A DNA stretch of 7,882 nt, from NCBI GenBank assembly GCA_902796505.1, contig CADBPA010000077.1, forward strand, positions 1 through 7,882, written 5' to 3'. The position numbers and the translations under genes are program-made. Positions 1 through 6,393 of the stretch are shown piece after piece; within the stretch, counting starts at the first letter, position 1, and each line of letters begins with the position of its first letter. This DNA is from an uncultured Ruminococcus sp. Lineage in GTDB: Bacteria; Bacillota; Clostridia; Oscillospirales; CAG-272. The notes beneath the pieces were generated by a model that was not told where the DNA came from, searched no databases, and was given only the letters and a program-made list of their open reading frames with translations.

Positions 1-1
1 G

Positions 2-2737
2 AGCCAATGGGAGGAGATGTCCGACCGCGTCGGCTACTGGTGCGACATGAAGGACCCGTACGTCACCTATCACGATAACTATATCGAGTCCGAATGGTGG
101 GCGCTCAAGACGATCCACGAAAAGGGACTGCTGTATAAGGGGCACAAGATCGTGCCGTACTGCCCGCGCTGCGGAACGGCGCTGTCGAGCCACGAGGTCG
201 CGCAGGGCTATCACGATGTTAAGGAAACCTCCGCCATCGCCAAGTTCTATCTGAAGGACGGCAGCGGCGTCGCGTTCCTCGCATGGACGACGACCCCGTG
301 GACGCTGCCTTCCAACGTTGCGCTCTGTGTCAACGCGCACGAAACCTACGTCAAGGTGCGCAAGGGCGAAGCCGTCTACATCATGGCCGAGGCACTTGTG
401 AATACCGTGCTTGGCGAGGATGCCGAAATCCTTGACCGCTTCCTCGGGAAGACGCTGGAGGGCATGGAGTATGAGCCGCTGTTCAACCTGCCGGTCAACT
501 TTATGGGCAAGAAGGGCTATCGCGTCGTGTCCGACGATTACGTCACGCTGACCGACGGTACCGGCATCGTCCATATCGCCCCGGCGTTCGGCGAGGACGA
601 TAACCGCGTCGGCAGAAAGTACGACCTGCCCTTCGTCCAGTTTGTCAACGGCAAGGGCGAGCTGACCGAAAACACGCCCTACGCCGGCAAATTCGTCAAG
701 GACGCCGATCCGCTCGTTCTCCGCGATCTCGACGCCGAGGGCAAGCTTTTCTCCGCGCCGAAATTCGAGCATGAGTATCCGCATTGCTGGCGCTGCAACA
801 CCCCCCTCATCTACTACGCGCGCGACACCTGGTTCATTCAAATGACCAAGGTCCGCGAAAACCTTCTGCGCAACAACGCGACGGTCAACTGGATCCCCGA
901 AAACATCGGCAAAGGCCGCTTCGGCGACTGGCTCGCCAATATCCAGGACTGGGGACTTTCGCGCAACCGCTATTGGGGTACGCCGCTCAACATCTGGGAA
1001 TGCTCCTGCGGATGCCGCAGATCGATCGGCTCGATCGCAGAGCTGAAAGCAAACTCCGACAACTGCCCCGATAAGATCGAGCTGCACCGCCCGTATATCG
1101 ACGCGGTCACCCTGCGCTGCCCCGACTGCGGCGGCGAGATGAAGCGCGTCAGCGAGGTCATCGACTGCTGGTTCGACTCCGGCTCGATGCCCTTCGCGCA
1201 GTGGCATTATCCGTTTGAGAACAAGGAGATCTTCGAGTCGCAGTTCCCGGCGGATTTCATCAGCGAAGGCGTCGATCAGACGCGCGGCTGGTTCTATTCG
1301 CTGATGGCGATCTCCACCCTGATCTTCGACAAAGCCCCCTACAAGAACGTCCTCGTCCTCGGCCACGTGCTGGATAAGGACGGGCAGAAGATGTCCAAAT
1401 CGAAGGGCAACGCCGTCGATCCCTTCGAGGCGCTGAAAAAGCACGGCGCCGACGCGATCCGCTGGTACTTCTATTCCAACTCCGCCCCCTGGCTGCCCAA
1501 CCGCTTCTATGACGACGCGGTGACCGAAGGGCAGAGAAAATTCATGGGGACGCTCTGGAACACCTACGCCTTCTACGTCCTTTACGCGAACATCGACGGC
1601 TTCGATCCGACCAAATACCAGGTCGATCCGGCGGCGCGCACGACGATGGACCGCTGGATCCTCTCGAAGCTCAATTCCGCCGTCCTCTCGGTGGACGCCC
1701 TGCTCGGCGCTTATAAGATCACCGAATCGACGCGTGTGCTGGAAGAGCTGGTGGACGATCTCTCGAACTGGTACGTTCGCCGCTGCCGCGACCGCTTCTG
1801 GGGCAAGGAGATGACGGCGGACAAGATCGCCGCTTATTCCACGCTCTACACCTGCCTTGTCACTACGGCGAAGATCACGGCGCCGCTGCTCCCCTTCCTG
1901 ACCGAGAGCATCTACCGCAATCTCGTCTGTTCGGTGGACAAGACCGCCCCGATCTCGGTGCATCTGTGCGACTATCCGCAGGCGAACGAAGGGCTGATCG
2001 ACAAGGCACTCGAGGCGAATATGGACGAGGTGGTCGAAGTGGTGACGCTCGGCCGCGCCTGCCGCAACGCCGCGAACATCAAGAACCGCCAGCCGATCGC
2101 GAAGATGTACGCCAAAGCGCCCAAAACGCCCGACGGCGAATTCCTTCCGATCATCGCCGACGAGCTGAACGTCAAGGAAGTGGTCTTTACCGACTCGGTC
2201 CGCGACTTCACGACCTATACCTTCAAGCCCCAGCTTCGCACCGTCGGGCCGAAGTACGGCAAGTACCTCGGTAAGATCCGCACGCTTCTTTCGGAGCTGG
2301 ACGGCAATGCCGCCATGGACGAGCTGGACGCGACCGGCGTGCTGAAACTCGACCTCGGCGATACGACCGCCGAGCTGACCAAAGAGGACCTTCTCATCGA
2401 GATGACGCAGAAGGAAGGCTTCGAGTCTCTCTCCGACCGCGGCGTTACCGTCGTGATGGACAAAAATCTCACCCCCGCGCTCATCGAGGAGGGCAACCTG
2501 CGCGAGATCGTCTCCAAGGTGCAGACGATGCGCAAGGAAGCCGGCTTCGAGGTGACCGACCGCATCCGCCTCGCCTTCTCGGAAAACGAGGAGATCGCCG
2601 CCATCGCCGAGCGCAACCGCGAAAGCCTGAAAGCCGATACCCTGACCGAAGAACTCCTCTTCGGCGTATCTCTCGCCTATGCGAAGGAATGGGACATCAA
2701 CGGCATGAAGGTCAAAATCTCGGTCGAGAAGATCTGA
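2..2737 (+). CDS. ileS: Isoleucyl-tRNA synthetase, type 2 (5'-truncated by window edge)
   Basis: Charges tRNA-Ile with isoleucine in the cytoplasm. The frame is open from base 2 (reading SQWEEMSDRVGYW), so the ATG at 17 is internal; the start and the HIGH motif lie upstream. By comparison with the family roughly 130 residues are missing. Visible in order: a zinc-type CPRC cluster (161-172); the CP1 editing domain with TTTPWTLPSN near 290-315 and GTGIVHIAPAFGEDD near 560-600; CWRC near 785; further Cys clusters near 1003-1015 and 1117-1130; DSGSMPFAQ near 1177; KMSKS at 1388-1402; then the helical anticodon-binding domain. The C-terminus ends in a DRIRLAFSE...KVKISVEKI region and has no C-terminal zinc finger, which is the pattern of the eukaryote-like type 2 enzyme rather than the E. 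coli type. Known for that class: low sensitivity to mupirocin; this is family knowledge, not shown here. No neighbour on its right belongs to translation, so it probably ends its own unit. Confidence 0.97.
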   Translation, partial: SQWEEMSDRVGYWCDMKDPYVTYHDNYIESEWWALKTIHEKGLLYKGHKIVPYCPRCGTALSSHEVAQGYHDVKETSAIAKFYLKDGSGVAFLAWTTTPWTLPSNVALCVNAHETYVKVRKGEAVYIMAEALVNTVLGEDAEILDRFLGKTLEGMEYEPLFNLPVNFMGKKGYRVVSDDYVTLTDGTGIVHIAPAFGEDDNRVGRKYDLPFVQFVNGKGELTENTPYAGKFVKDADPLVLRDLDAEGKLFSAPKFEHEYPHCWRCNTPLIYYARDTWFIQMTKVRENLLRNNATVNWIPENIGKGRFGDWLANIQDWGLSRNRYWGTPLNIWECSCGCRRSIGSIAELKANSDNCPDKIELHRPYIDAVTLRCPDCGGEMKRVSEVIDCWFDSGSMPFAQWHYPFENKEIFESQFPADFISEGVDQTRGWFYSLMAISTLIFDKAPYKNVLVLGHVLDKDGQKMSKSKGNAVDPFEALKKHGADAIRWYFYSNSAPWLPNRFYDDAVTEGQRKFMGTLWNTYAFYVLYANIDGFDPTKYQVDPAARTTMDRWILSKLNSAVLSVDALLGAYKITESTRVLEELVDDLSNWYVRRCRDRFWGKEMTADKIAAYSTLYTCLVTTAKITAPLLPFLTESIYRNLVCSVDKTAPISVHLCDYPQANEGLIDKALEANMDEVVEVVTLGRACRNAANIKNRQPIAKMYAKAPKTPDGEFLPIIADELNVKEVVFTDSVRDFTTYTFKPQLRTVGPKYGKYLGKIRTLLSELDGNAAMDELDATGVLKLDLGDTTAELTKEDLLIEMTQKEGFESLSDRGVTVVMDKNLTPALIEEGNLREIVSKVQTMRKEAGFEVTDRIRLAFSENEEIAAIAERNRESLKADTLTEELLFGVSLAYAKEWDINGMKVKISVEKI

Positions 2738-2757
2738 TCCCATAAGAAAAACCAAAC

Positions 2758-2814
2758 TTTCCGCAAAAATGCGCGCGTTTCATAGCGCGGCCGCATTTTC
2801 CGCAAAAAGCGCGC
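2758..2814 (+). repeat. Short direct repeat TTTCCGCAAAAA...GCGCGC
   Basis: TTTCCGCAAAAA occurs at 2758-2769 and again at 2797-2808, 39 bases apart, each followed within one base by GCGCGC (2771-2776 and 2809-2814). The copies flank and overlap the weak hairpin downstream of ileS. This is probably a local duplication in non-coding DNA; no function is evident. Confidence 0.45.
2766..2803 (+). terminator. Possible terminator after ileS (weak)
   Basis: An imperfect hairpin starts 28 bases after the ileS stop. AAAATGCG (2766-2773) pairs with CGCATTTT (2792-2799), and inner GC-rich bases can add pairs around a small bulge. The A-run before and T-run after would let it work in either direction, but the T-run is short, so this is a moderate guess. 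Confidence 0.4.
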
Positions 2815-2846
2815 TTCTTTCCGTAAGCTCCGCTGCGGACGAGAGG

Positions 2847-2876
2847 GGGCTGCCGATCCCGGCAGCCCTTTGCTTT
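2847..2876 (+). terminator. Rho-independent terminator upstream of the fucosidase gene
   Basis: GGGCTGCCG (2847-2855) and CGGCAGCCC (2860-2868) form a perfect 9-bp stem with a 4-base loop, followed by TTTGCTTT. It would end ileS transcription and insulate the promoter that starts 14 bases further on. Confidence 0.8.
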
Positions 2877-2889
2877 GAAAAAAATCGGC

Positions 2890-2918
2890 TTGACATTTGC
2901 CGCGCGTGCGGTTATAAT
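2890..2918 (+). promoter_or_regulatory. Consensus sigma-A promoter for the GH29 gene
   Basis: A perfect -35 TTGACA (2890-2895), a 17-base spacer and a perfect -10 TATAAT (2913-2918). Transcription should begin near 2924-2926. A fully consensus promoter in front of a catabolic glycosidase suggests that expression would be high unless repressed; see the inverted repeat that follows. Confidence 0.92.
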
Positions 2919-2923
2919 AGAAG

Positions 2924-2945
2924 CGGTCGGCGACGCCGCCGACCG
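2924..2945 (+). promoter_or_regulatory. Inverted repeat at the predicted transcription start (operator or 5' mRNA hairpin)
   Basis: CGGTCGGC (2924-2931) and GCCGACCG (2938-2945) are perfect 8-base inverted repeats around a 6-base centre. The left arm covers the predicted +1. As DNA it is well placed for a repressor that blocks RNA polymerase; as RNA it would cap the 5' end of the message with a stable hairpin. The sequence does not distinguish the two. Confidence 0.6.
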
Positions 2946-2971
2946 AATTGACGATCAAAGGAGAAATCAAT

Positions 2972-4297
2972 ATGTCCTCTTACATCCGCCGCAAAACGCC
3001 GGGCGACACCGAGTGGTTCGTACACGACCGCTTCGGGATGTTCATCCATTGGGGGCTTTACGCCATGCCGGCGCGCCACGAATGGATCCGTTACCGTGAG
3101 GAAATTCCGGTCGGGGAATACGAGAAATATTTCAAGCGTTTCGATCCCGATCTCTTTGACGCGAGAGAATGGGCAAGGCGCGCGAAGGCCGCCGGCATGA
3201 AGTACGCCGTCCTGACCACCAAGCACCACGAAGGCTTCTGTATGTTCGACAGCAAGTTCACCGATTATAAATGCACGAACACCCCTGCCGGACGAGATCT
3301 CGTCAAGGAATACGTCGAGGCGTTCCGCGCCGAGGGGCTGAAGGTCGGCTTCTACTATTCGCTGATCGACTGGCACCATCCGGATTTCCCGATCGACATG
3401 CGCCACCCCCTGCGCAACCGTCCGAAAGAAGAGGTCGAGGCGTATAACGCGAAATGCGACATCAAAAAATATGCGCAGTATATGCGCGATCAGGTCACCG
3501 AGCTTCTGACGAACTACGGCAAGATCGATATTCTCTGGTTCGATTTCTCCTATTCCGGGGATCACGACGAAAAGAAACCCTGGCTTCGCGGCAAGGGCAA
3601 GGAGGACTGGGAGGCGGAAAAACTGATCGCCACCGCCCGCGCGCTCCAGCCGCATCTGATCATCGACAACCGCACCGAGATCGAGCAGGACCTCTGGACG
3701 CCGGAGCAGTACCAGGTGACCGACTGGGTGCGGCATAAGGAGACCGGGGAACTTGTGACCTGGGAGGCGTGCCAGACCTTCTCCGGCTCGTGGGGCTACT
3801 ACCGCGACGAGATGACCTGGAAATCCCCCGAAATGCTGATCCAGATGCTGATCCAGACGGTCTCCTGCGGAGGAAATCTTCTGATGAACGTCGGACCGAC
3901 CTCGCGCGGCTATTTCGACGACCGCGCCTGCGCCGCGCTGGACGTTTACGGCAGATGGATGAAGTACAACAGCCGCTCGATCTACGGCTGCACGATGGCG
4001 GAGCCGGAGCTGCGCGCCACCTGCCCGAACGGCTGCTACTACACCCAGAGCGAGGACGGCAAGCGCCTCTACGTGCATCTGTTCCGCTATCCCTTCCAGT
4101 TCCTTGAGATCCGGGGGCTTGCCGGAAAGATCGGGTACGCGCAGTTTCTGCACGACGGCTCGGAGATCCGCTTCCGCGAAGGCAAGGTCGATCACTTCTC
4201 GGAGGGCGCGACGCGCGCGGACGATCTGGTCGTCTTTACCCTTCCGGTCGTGAAGCCGGACGTGACCGTTCCGGTCATCGAGCTGTTCTTAAACTGA
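2972..4297 (+). CDS. Alpha-L-fucosidase, glycoside hydrolase family 29
   Basis: Predicted to release L-fucose from fucosylated glycans by the retaining GH29 mechanism. The 441-residue product is close to one GH29 catalytic barrel plus a short beta domain. Family marks: FGMFIHWGLYAMP (21-33), YAVLTTKHHEGFCMFDS (78-94), GFYYSLIDWHHPDF (126-139), the nucleophile strand IDILWFDFSYSG with Asp191 as likely nucleophile, WEACQTFSGSWGY (264-276) and GGNLLMNVGPTSRG (300-313). The acid/base residue varies in GH29 and I do not assign it. There is no signal peptide or membrane helix, so it should act in the cytoplasm on imported oligosaccharides, and no transporter for them is in view. The start at 2972 is chosen because AAAGGAG (2957-2963) lies 8 bases before it; the in-frame TTG at 2948 would read through that site. 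It is monocistronic, with its own promoter and terminator. True substrate (fucose versus related sugars) is not settled by sequence. Confidence 0.93.
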   Translation: MSSYIRRKTPGDTEWFVHDRFGMFIHWGLYAMPARHEWIRYREEIPVGEYEKYFKRFDPDLFDAREWARRAKAAGMKYAVLTTKHHEGFCMFDSKFTDYKCTNTPAGRDLVKEYVEAFRAEGLKVGFYYSLIDWHHPDFPIDMRHPLRNRPKEEVEAYNAKCDIKKYAQYMRDQVTELLTNYGKIDILWFDFSYSGDHDEKKPWLRGKGKEDWEAEKLIATARALQPHLIIDNRTEIEQDLWTPEQYQVTDWVRHKETGELVTWEACQTFSGSWGYYRDEMTWKSPEMLIQMLIQTVSCGGNLLMNVGPTSRGYFDDRACAALDVYGRWMKYNSRSIYGCTMAEPELRATCPNGCYYTQSEDGKRLYVHLFRYPFQFLEIRGLAGKIGYAQFLHDGSEIRFREGKVDHFSEGATRADDLVVFTLPVVKPDVTVPVIELFLN

Positions 4298-4306
4298 TTC
4301 TTTTCC

Positions 4307-4340
4307 GAAAGGGGCTTCTCCGGAGGCCCTTTTCGTTTCG
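4307..4340 (+). terminator. Strong terminator after the GH29 gene
   Basis: GAAAGGGGCTTC (4307-4318) and GAGGCCCTTTTC (4323-4334) form a 12-bp stem with two wobble pairs. The loop TCCG is closed by C-G, making a UNCG-type extra-stable tetraloop. It lies 9 bases after the stop codon. TTTTCCGAAA (4301-4310) and TTTCGGAAAA (4336-4345) give an alternative outer pairing. Confidence 0.85.
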
Positions 4341-4352
4341 GAAAAGCGAAGC

Positions 4353-4383
4353 CGCGCCGGAAAAAGGCCGCGTTTTCTTCTTC
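4353..4383 (+). terminator. Possible second, back-up terminator (weak)
   Basis: CGCGCC (4353-4358) can pair with GG plus CGCG (4366-4372, one bulged C), followed by TTTTCTTCTTC. The stem is short and bulged. It sits between the main GH29 terminator and the next promoter, where a fail-safe would be plausible. Confidence 0.3.
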
Positions 4384-4400
4384 GATCTCGCATTTGCGTC

Positions 4401-4429
4401 TTGACATTTCGTCCGCTCTGTGCTACAAT
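4401..4429 (+). promoter_or_regulatory. Sigma-A promoter of the B12-uptake unit
   Basis: TTGACA (4401-4406), a 17-base spacer and TACAAT (4424-4429), one mismatch from consensus. Transcription should start near 4436, leaving a leader of about 340 bases before the first gene. The -35 region shares TTGACATTT with the GH29 promoter. Confidence 0.9.
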
Positions 4430-4435
4430 AGACCT

Positions 4436-4516
4436 ATCCCCAAATTTCCGTCAGGAAGAAGGCGTGAGGGATGATTTTCGCGGAGGAAATTTTGCGGCGC
4501 GATCGCGTTCTCCGGC
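4436..4516 (+). other. Leader segment upstream of the riboswitch core; nothing clearly recognised
   Basis: About 80 transcribed bases between the predicted start and the riboswitch core. They contain the palindrome CGCGATCGCG around 4498-4507 and a purine-rich stretch, and may form the outermost stem of the aptamer. No credible gene: the open frame from 4471 runs straight through the aptamer. Confidence 0.4.
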
Positions 4517-4517
4517 G

Positions 4518-4735
4518 AAAGCAGAGAAAGCCGCCTTCTTCTTCCAAGGCAGGGAAAGTACGGTGCAAATCCGTCGCAACAGCCATTGCCGTTACAGGCG
4601 CGAGGCCTCGTTTTTCTCCCTTCTCCGGGAAGGATCCTTCCTTCCGAAGAGAAGCCGCTCTCATGAGAGAGCCGACCCGTGCGGAGAATTCCGGGCGTTT
4701 TGCCGCCTCCAGTCGGAAGGCCTGCTCTGACGATG
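4518..4735 (+). ncRNA. Cobalamin (vitamin B12) riboswitch
   Basis: Aptamer that senses cobalamin in the nascent leader RNA. Conserved core elements appear in the right order: the GGGAA block (4552-4556), ACGG-TGCAAAT-CCGT (4560-4574), CAGCCATTGCCGTTAC (4580-4595, matching the GCCACTG region of the family), a structured peripheral part with several short palindromes (such as CTCTCATGAGAG near 4659-4670), and the 3' B12 box AGTCGGAAGGCCTGCT (4711-4726). AGCAG (4520-4524) pairs with CTGCT (4722-4726) to close the core. The box has G where A is usual in GAAGAC. The large periphery favours the adenosylcobalamin class, but I cannot settle the ligand form. It controls the two downstream genes, which supports their assignment to B12 uptake. 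Confidence 0.92.
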
Positions 4736-4748
4736 CGTTTTTCGCAGA

Positions 4749-4769
4749 TCCTTTGGGCAAATGAAAGGA
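4749..4769 (+). promoter_or_regulatory. Ribosome-site sequestering hairpin (riboswitch expression platform)
   Basis: TCCTTT (4749-4754) pairs perfectly with AAAGGA (4764-4769) across a 9-base loop, and AAAGGA is the ribosome site of the lipoprotein gene starting at 4778. No T-run terminator follows, so control is probably at translation. Just upstream, TGCG-TTTTT-CGCA (4734-4746) could take part in switching. Confidence 0.6.
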
Positions 4770-4777
4770 ATGAAAAA

Positions 4778-5266
4778 ATGAAAACCAAAACGAACGCAAA
4801 ACTCCTCGCGCTTGCGCTTGCCCTCGTGATGACGGTGCTTGCGCTTGCCTCCTGCACGCTGGACGATTTCCTCAACTTCCGCTCTCCCTTCGATGAGGGC
4901 GAGACCTGCACCGTCGTTGTCGCAAACGGCGATGAGACGAAGGAATACAAAGCCGATCTCGGCAAAGTGGAAGTCAAAGAAGGCGTCTTTTCGGTCCTTG
5001 AATGGCTGAAGAGCGAAGGAAAACTCGATTTCGAGGCGCAGGACAGCGCCTACGGCAAGTTCCTCACCTCGGTCGGCGACGCAAAGCCGCAGGCGGCGAA
5101 CGAGTTCGTCCTCGTGATGACCTCGGTCGAAAAGGACTTCGACACCTCGACCTACTTCAAATCCATCGATTATAAAGGCACCAAGATCGGCACGTCCGGA
5201 CTCGGCGCGTCGAGCATGACGGTGGAAGCCGGCGCGATCTACTACTTCACGGTAGACAGCTATTAA
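4778..5266 (+). CDS. Lipoprotein with transcobalamin-like C-terminal (DUF4430) domain
   Basis: A 162-residue secreted lipoprotein. Residues 1-25 form a signal peptide (charged MKTKTNAK, then an Ala/Leu-rich core) ending in the lipobox LASC, so Cys26 should be lipid-anchored on the outer face of the membrane. After a short linker, residues from about 42 to 162 resemble the DUF4430/transcobalamin-like C-terminal fold: a first strand CTVVVANGDETKEY, GVFSVLEWLKSEGKLDF (the tvleaL-type helix), YGKFLTSVGD, a strand NEFVLVMTSVEKDF and the closing LGASSMTVEAGAIYYFTV. In animals this fold contributes to B12 binding by transcobalamin and intrinsic factor. Inference: it captures or hands over cobalamin to the S component encoded one base downstream. 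The B12 riboswitch above it is the strongest support; binding itself is not demonstrated. The start at 4778 follows AAAGGA with 8 bases of spacing. Confidence 0.85.
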   Translation: MKTKTNAKLLALALALVMTVLALASCTLDDFLNFRSPFDEGETCTVVVANGDETKEYKADLGKVEVKEGVFSVLEWLKSEGKLDFEAQDSAYGKFLTSVGDAKPQAANEFVLVMTSVEKDFDTSTYFKSIDYKGTKIGTSGLGASSMTVEAGAIYYFTVDSY

Positions 5267-5267
5267 A

Positions 5268-5942
5268 ATGCGCCTGCGGGAAGAAACTTCCTCCCCGGAA
5301 GTTCCGAACGAAAAACCGGGCGTCGGCGGCGCGGAGGACTCCTCCGTCGTCCCCGATGTTGCCGGGAACAGGAAAAAGGCAAGTCTGCGTGCCGGGGAAA
5401 ACCAACTTTGCAAACGCGGCGTCGGGGCGGCGAAACGGGTCGCGCTCGTGGCGATCTGCGCGGCGACGATCGAGGTCGGAAAACTCGCGCTTTCCTTTCT
5501 GCCGAACGTCGAGGTGGTAACGCTTCTTTGCGCCCTCTTCGGTTACTGTTTCGGCTGGTGGGGCGTGCTTTCGGCGGTCGTATTCGTCTTTGTGGAGATC
5601 CCCCTCTACGGCATTCACACCTGGGTCATATCCTACTTTCTCTATTGGCCGCTGGTGTCGCTCGTCTTTCTCCTTTTCCGCAAAGCCGGGATCCGCAACC
5701 GCTGGATCTTCACCGGCGCGGCAGTCCTTCTGACGGTCTGGTTCGGCGTGTTCACCTCGCTTGTGGACGTCGGGCTGTTCACCGGATTTTTCGATCGCTT
5801 CTTCTATCGCTTCGGCATCTACTATATGCGCGGCATCGCGTTTTATATTGTTCAGGTCGTCTGCAATCTGATCGTATTTCCGACGCTGTTTCTCTTCCTT
5901 GAAAGAAAAATCAGCCCGTTTTGTAAACGATTCTTGTCATAA
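5268..5942 (+). CDS. ECF transporter S component, probably cobalamin-specific
   Basis: A 224-residue membrane protein. Residues from about 57 onward hold five or six hydrophobic helices: VALVAICAATIEVGKLALSF (58-77), VVTLLCALFGYCFGWWGVLSAVVFVFV (83-109), WVISYFLYWPLVSLVFLLF (119-137), WIFTGAAVLLTVWFGVFTSLV (146-166) and IAFYIVQVVCNLIVFPTLFLFL (190-211). The layout and the TIEVGKLALSFLPNVEVVTL segment fit S components of energy-coupling factor importers, the substrate-binding subunit that works with EcfA, EcfA' and EcfT. Cobalamin is inferred from the B12 riboswitch and the transcobalamin-like partner (CblT-like role). No EcfA/T genes are in the window, so it probably uses a shared energising module. 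The ATG lies one base after the lipoprotein stop and has no good ribosome site, suggesting coupled translation. The first 56 residues are a hydrophilic Glu/Pro/Ser/Gly-rich tail, unusually long for the family. Confidence 0.82.
   Translation: MRLREETSSPEVPNEKPGVGGAEDSSVVPDVAGNRKKASLRAGENQLCKRGVGAAKRVALVAICAATIEVGKLALSFLPNVEVVTLLCALFGYCFGWWGVLSAVVFVFVEIPLYGIHTWVISYFLYWPLVSLVFLLFRKAGIRNRWIFTGAAVLLTVWFGVFTSLVDVGLFTGFFDRFFYRFGIYYMRGIAFYIVQVVCNLIVFPTLFLFLERKISPFCKRFLS
5285..5303 (+). repeat. Small hairpin inside the start of the S-component gene
   Basis: AACTTCC (5285-5291) and GGAAGTT (5297-5303) form a perfect 7-bp stem around a TCCCC loop, 17 bases after the ATG. It could slow ribosomes or help re-initiation at the junction with the lipoprotein gene, or be chance. 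Confidence 0.4.
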
Positions 5943-5980
5943 AACGCCTGCTTCGCCAAGATCAAGCGCGCTTTTATCTA

Positions 5981-6016
5981 AAAAAGGCTTCCCATCCGGG
6001 AAGCCTTTTTGTCTTT
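5981..6016. terminator. Bidirectional terminator between the B12 and folate units
   Basis: AAAAAGGCTTCCC (5981-5993) and GGGAAGCCTTTTT (5998-6010) form a perfect 13-bp stem with a 4-base loop. On the + strand it ends in T-rich TTTTTGTCTTTT; on the - strand it ends in a long T-run as well. It therefore serves both convergent units, 38 bases after the S-component stop and 11 bases after the stop of the tautomerase gene. Confidence 0.93.
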
Positions 6017-6021
6017 TGCTT

Positions 6022-6366
6022 TCAGAAATTTTCGCCGTCATAGCCCCAGACGTCGTTTTCGCCGTAGCGGATATAGACGCGGTCGGGGGCGACGCCGAGG
6101 GTATCCGAGACGCTCTTTGTCAGCGCGGCGGTGAGCGCCGCATAGTCCTTCGCCTCTGCGTGGCCGAAGATCTCGACGGAGAGCATCGCAAGGTCGGGCG
6201 ACGGCTCGCCGCGGAACGCCATGCGGCAGTGATCGCTGAAATTCAGCATCAGCCAGCGCTCGCTCTTTCCCGGCAGGCAGGCGATATCCTGCCCGAAGGC
6301 GGAGCGGAGCTTCGCTTCCTTGTCCGCGGAGATCGCGGCGGTGGTTTTCAGATCGATGAAAGGCAT
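6022..6366 (-). CDS. MIF/phenylpyruvate tautomerase family protein
   Basis: A 114-residue protein, the same length as human macrophage migration inhibitory factor, with its landmarks: N-terminal MPFIDL (Pro2 would be the catalytic base after Met removal), LPGKSERW (32-39, Lys34 near the active-site Lys), DHCRMAFRGEPSPDLAMLSVEIFG (split across 45-68; MIF has [22 protein letters not shown]), and APDRVYIRYGENDVWG (93-108; MIF has SPDRVYINYYDM). The family forms trimers and tautomerises keto/enol acids; the bacterial substrate is usually unknown. The CxxC of MIF is absent (DLAML) and the Asn after VYI is Arg here. There is no signal peptide. A strong ribosome site AAAGGAGG (complement of 6374-6381) lies 7 bases before the start. 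It is 27 bases downstream of folT on the same strand, so it should share that transcript and its riboswitch. A role in folate or pterin metabolism is only a guess from position. Confidence 0.9.
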   Translation of the reverse strand: MPFIDLKTTAAISADKEAKLRSAFGQDIACLPGKSERWLMLNFSDHCRMAFRGEPSPDLAMLSVEIFGHAEAKDYAALTAALTKSVSDTLGVAPDRVYIRYGENDVWGYDGENF

Positions 6367-6393
6367 TTTTTGTCCTCCTTTGATGGATCACGG

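Noticed and set aside
2948..2971. TTG start for the GH29 gene at 2948
   Set aside because: The ribosome site AAAGGAG lies inside this stretch and points to the ATG at 2972.
2912..4195. A 427-codon - strand open frame
   Set aside because: It lies opposite the GH29 gene and runs into its promoter. No domain is recognisable, while the + strand frame carries clear fucosidase motifs.
4471..4764. A 97-codon + strand open frame in the leader of the B12 unit
   Set aside because: It runs through the conserved core of the cobalamin riboswitch, and its product is an Arg/Ser/Lys-rich sequence without a recognisable domain.
4661..5413. A 250-codon - strand open frame
   Set aside because: Antisense to the lipoprotein and riboswitch; no ribosome site or recognisable family.
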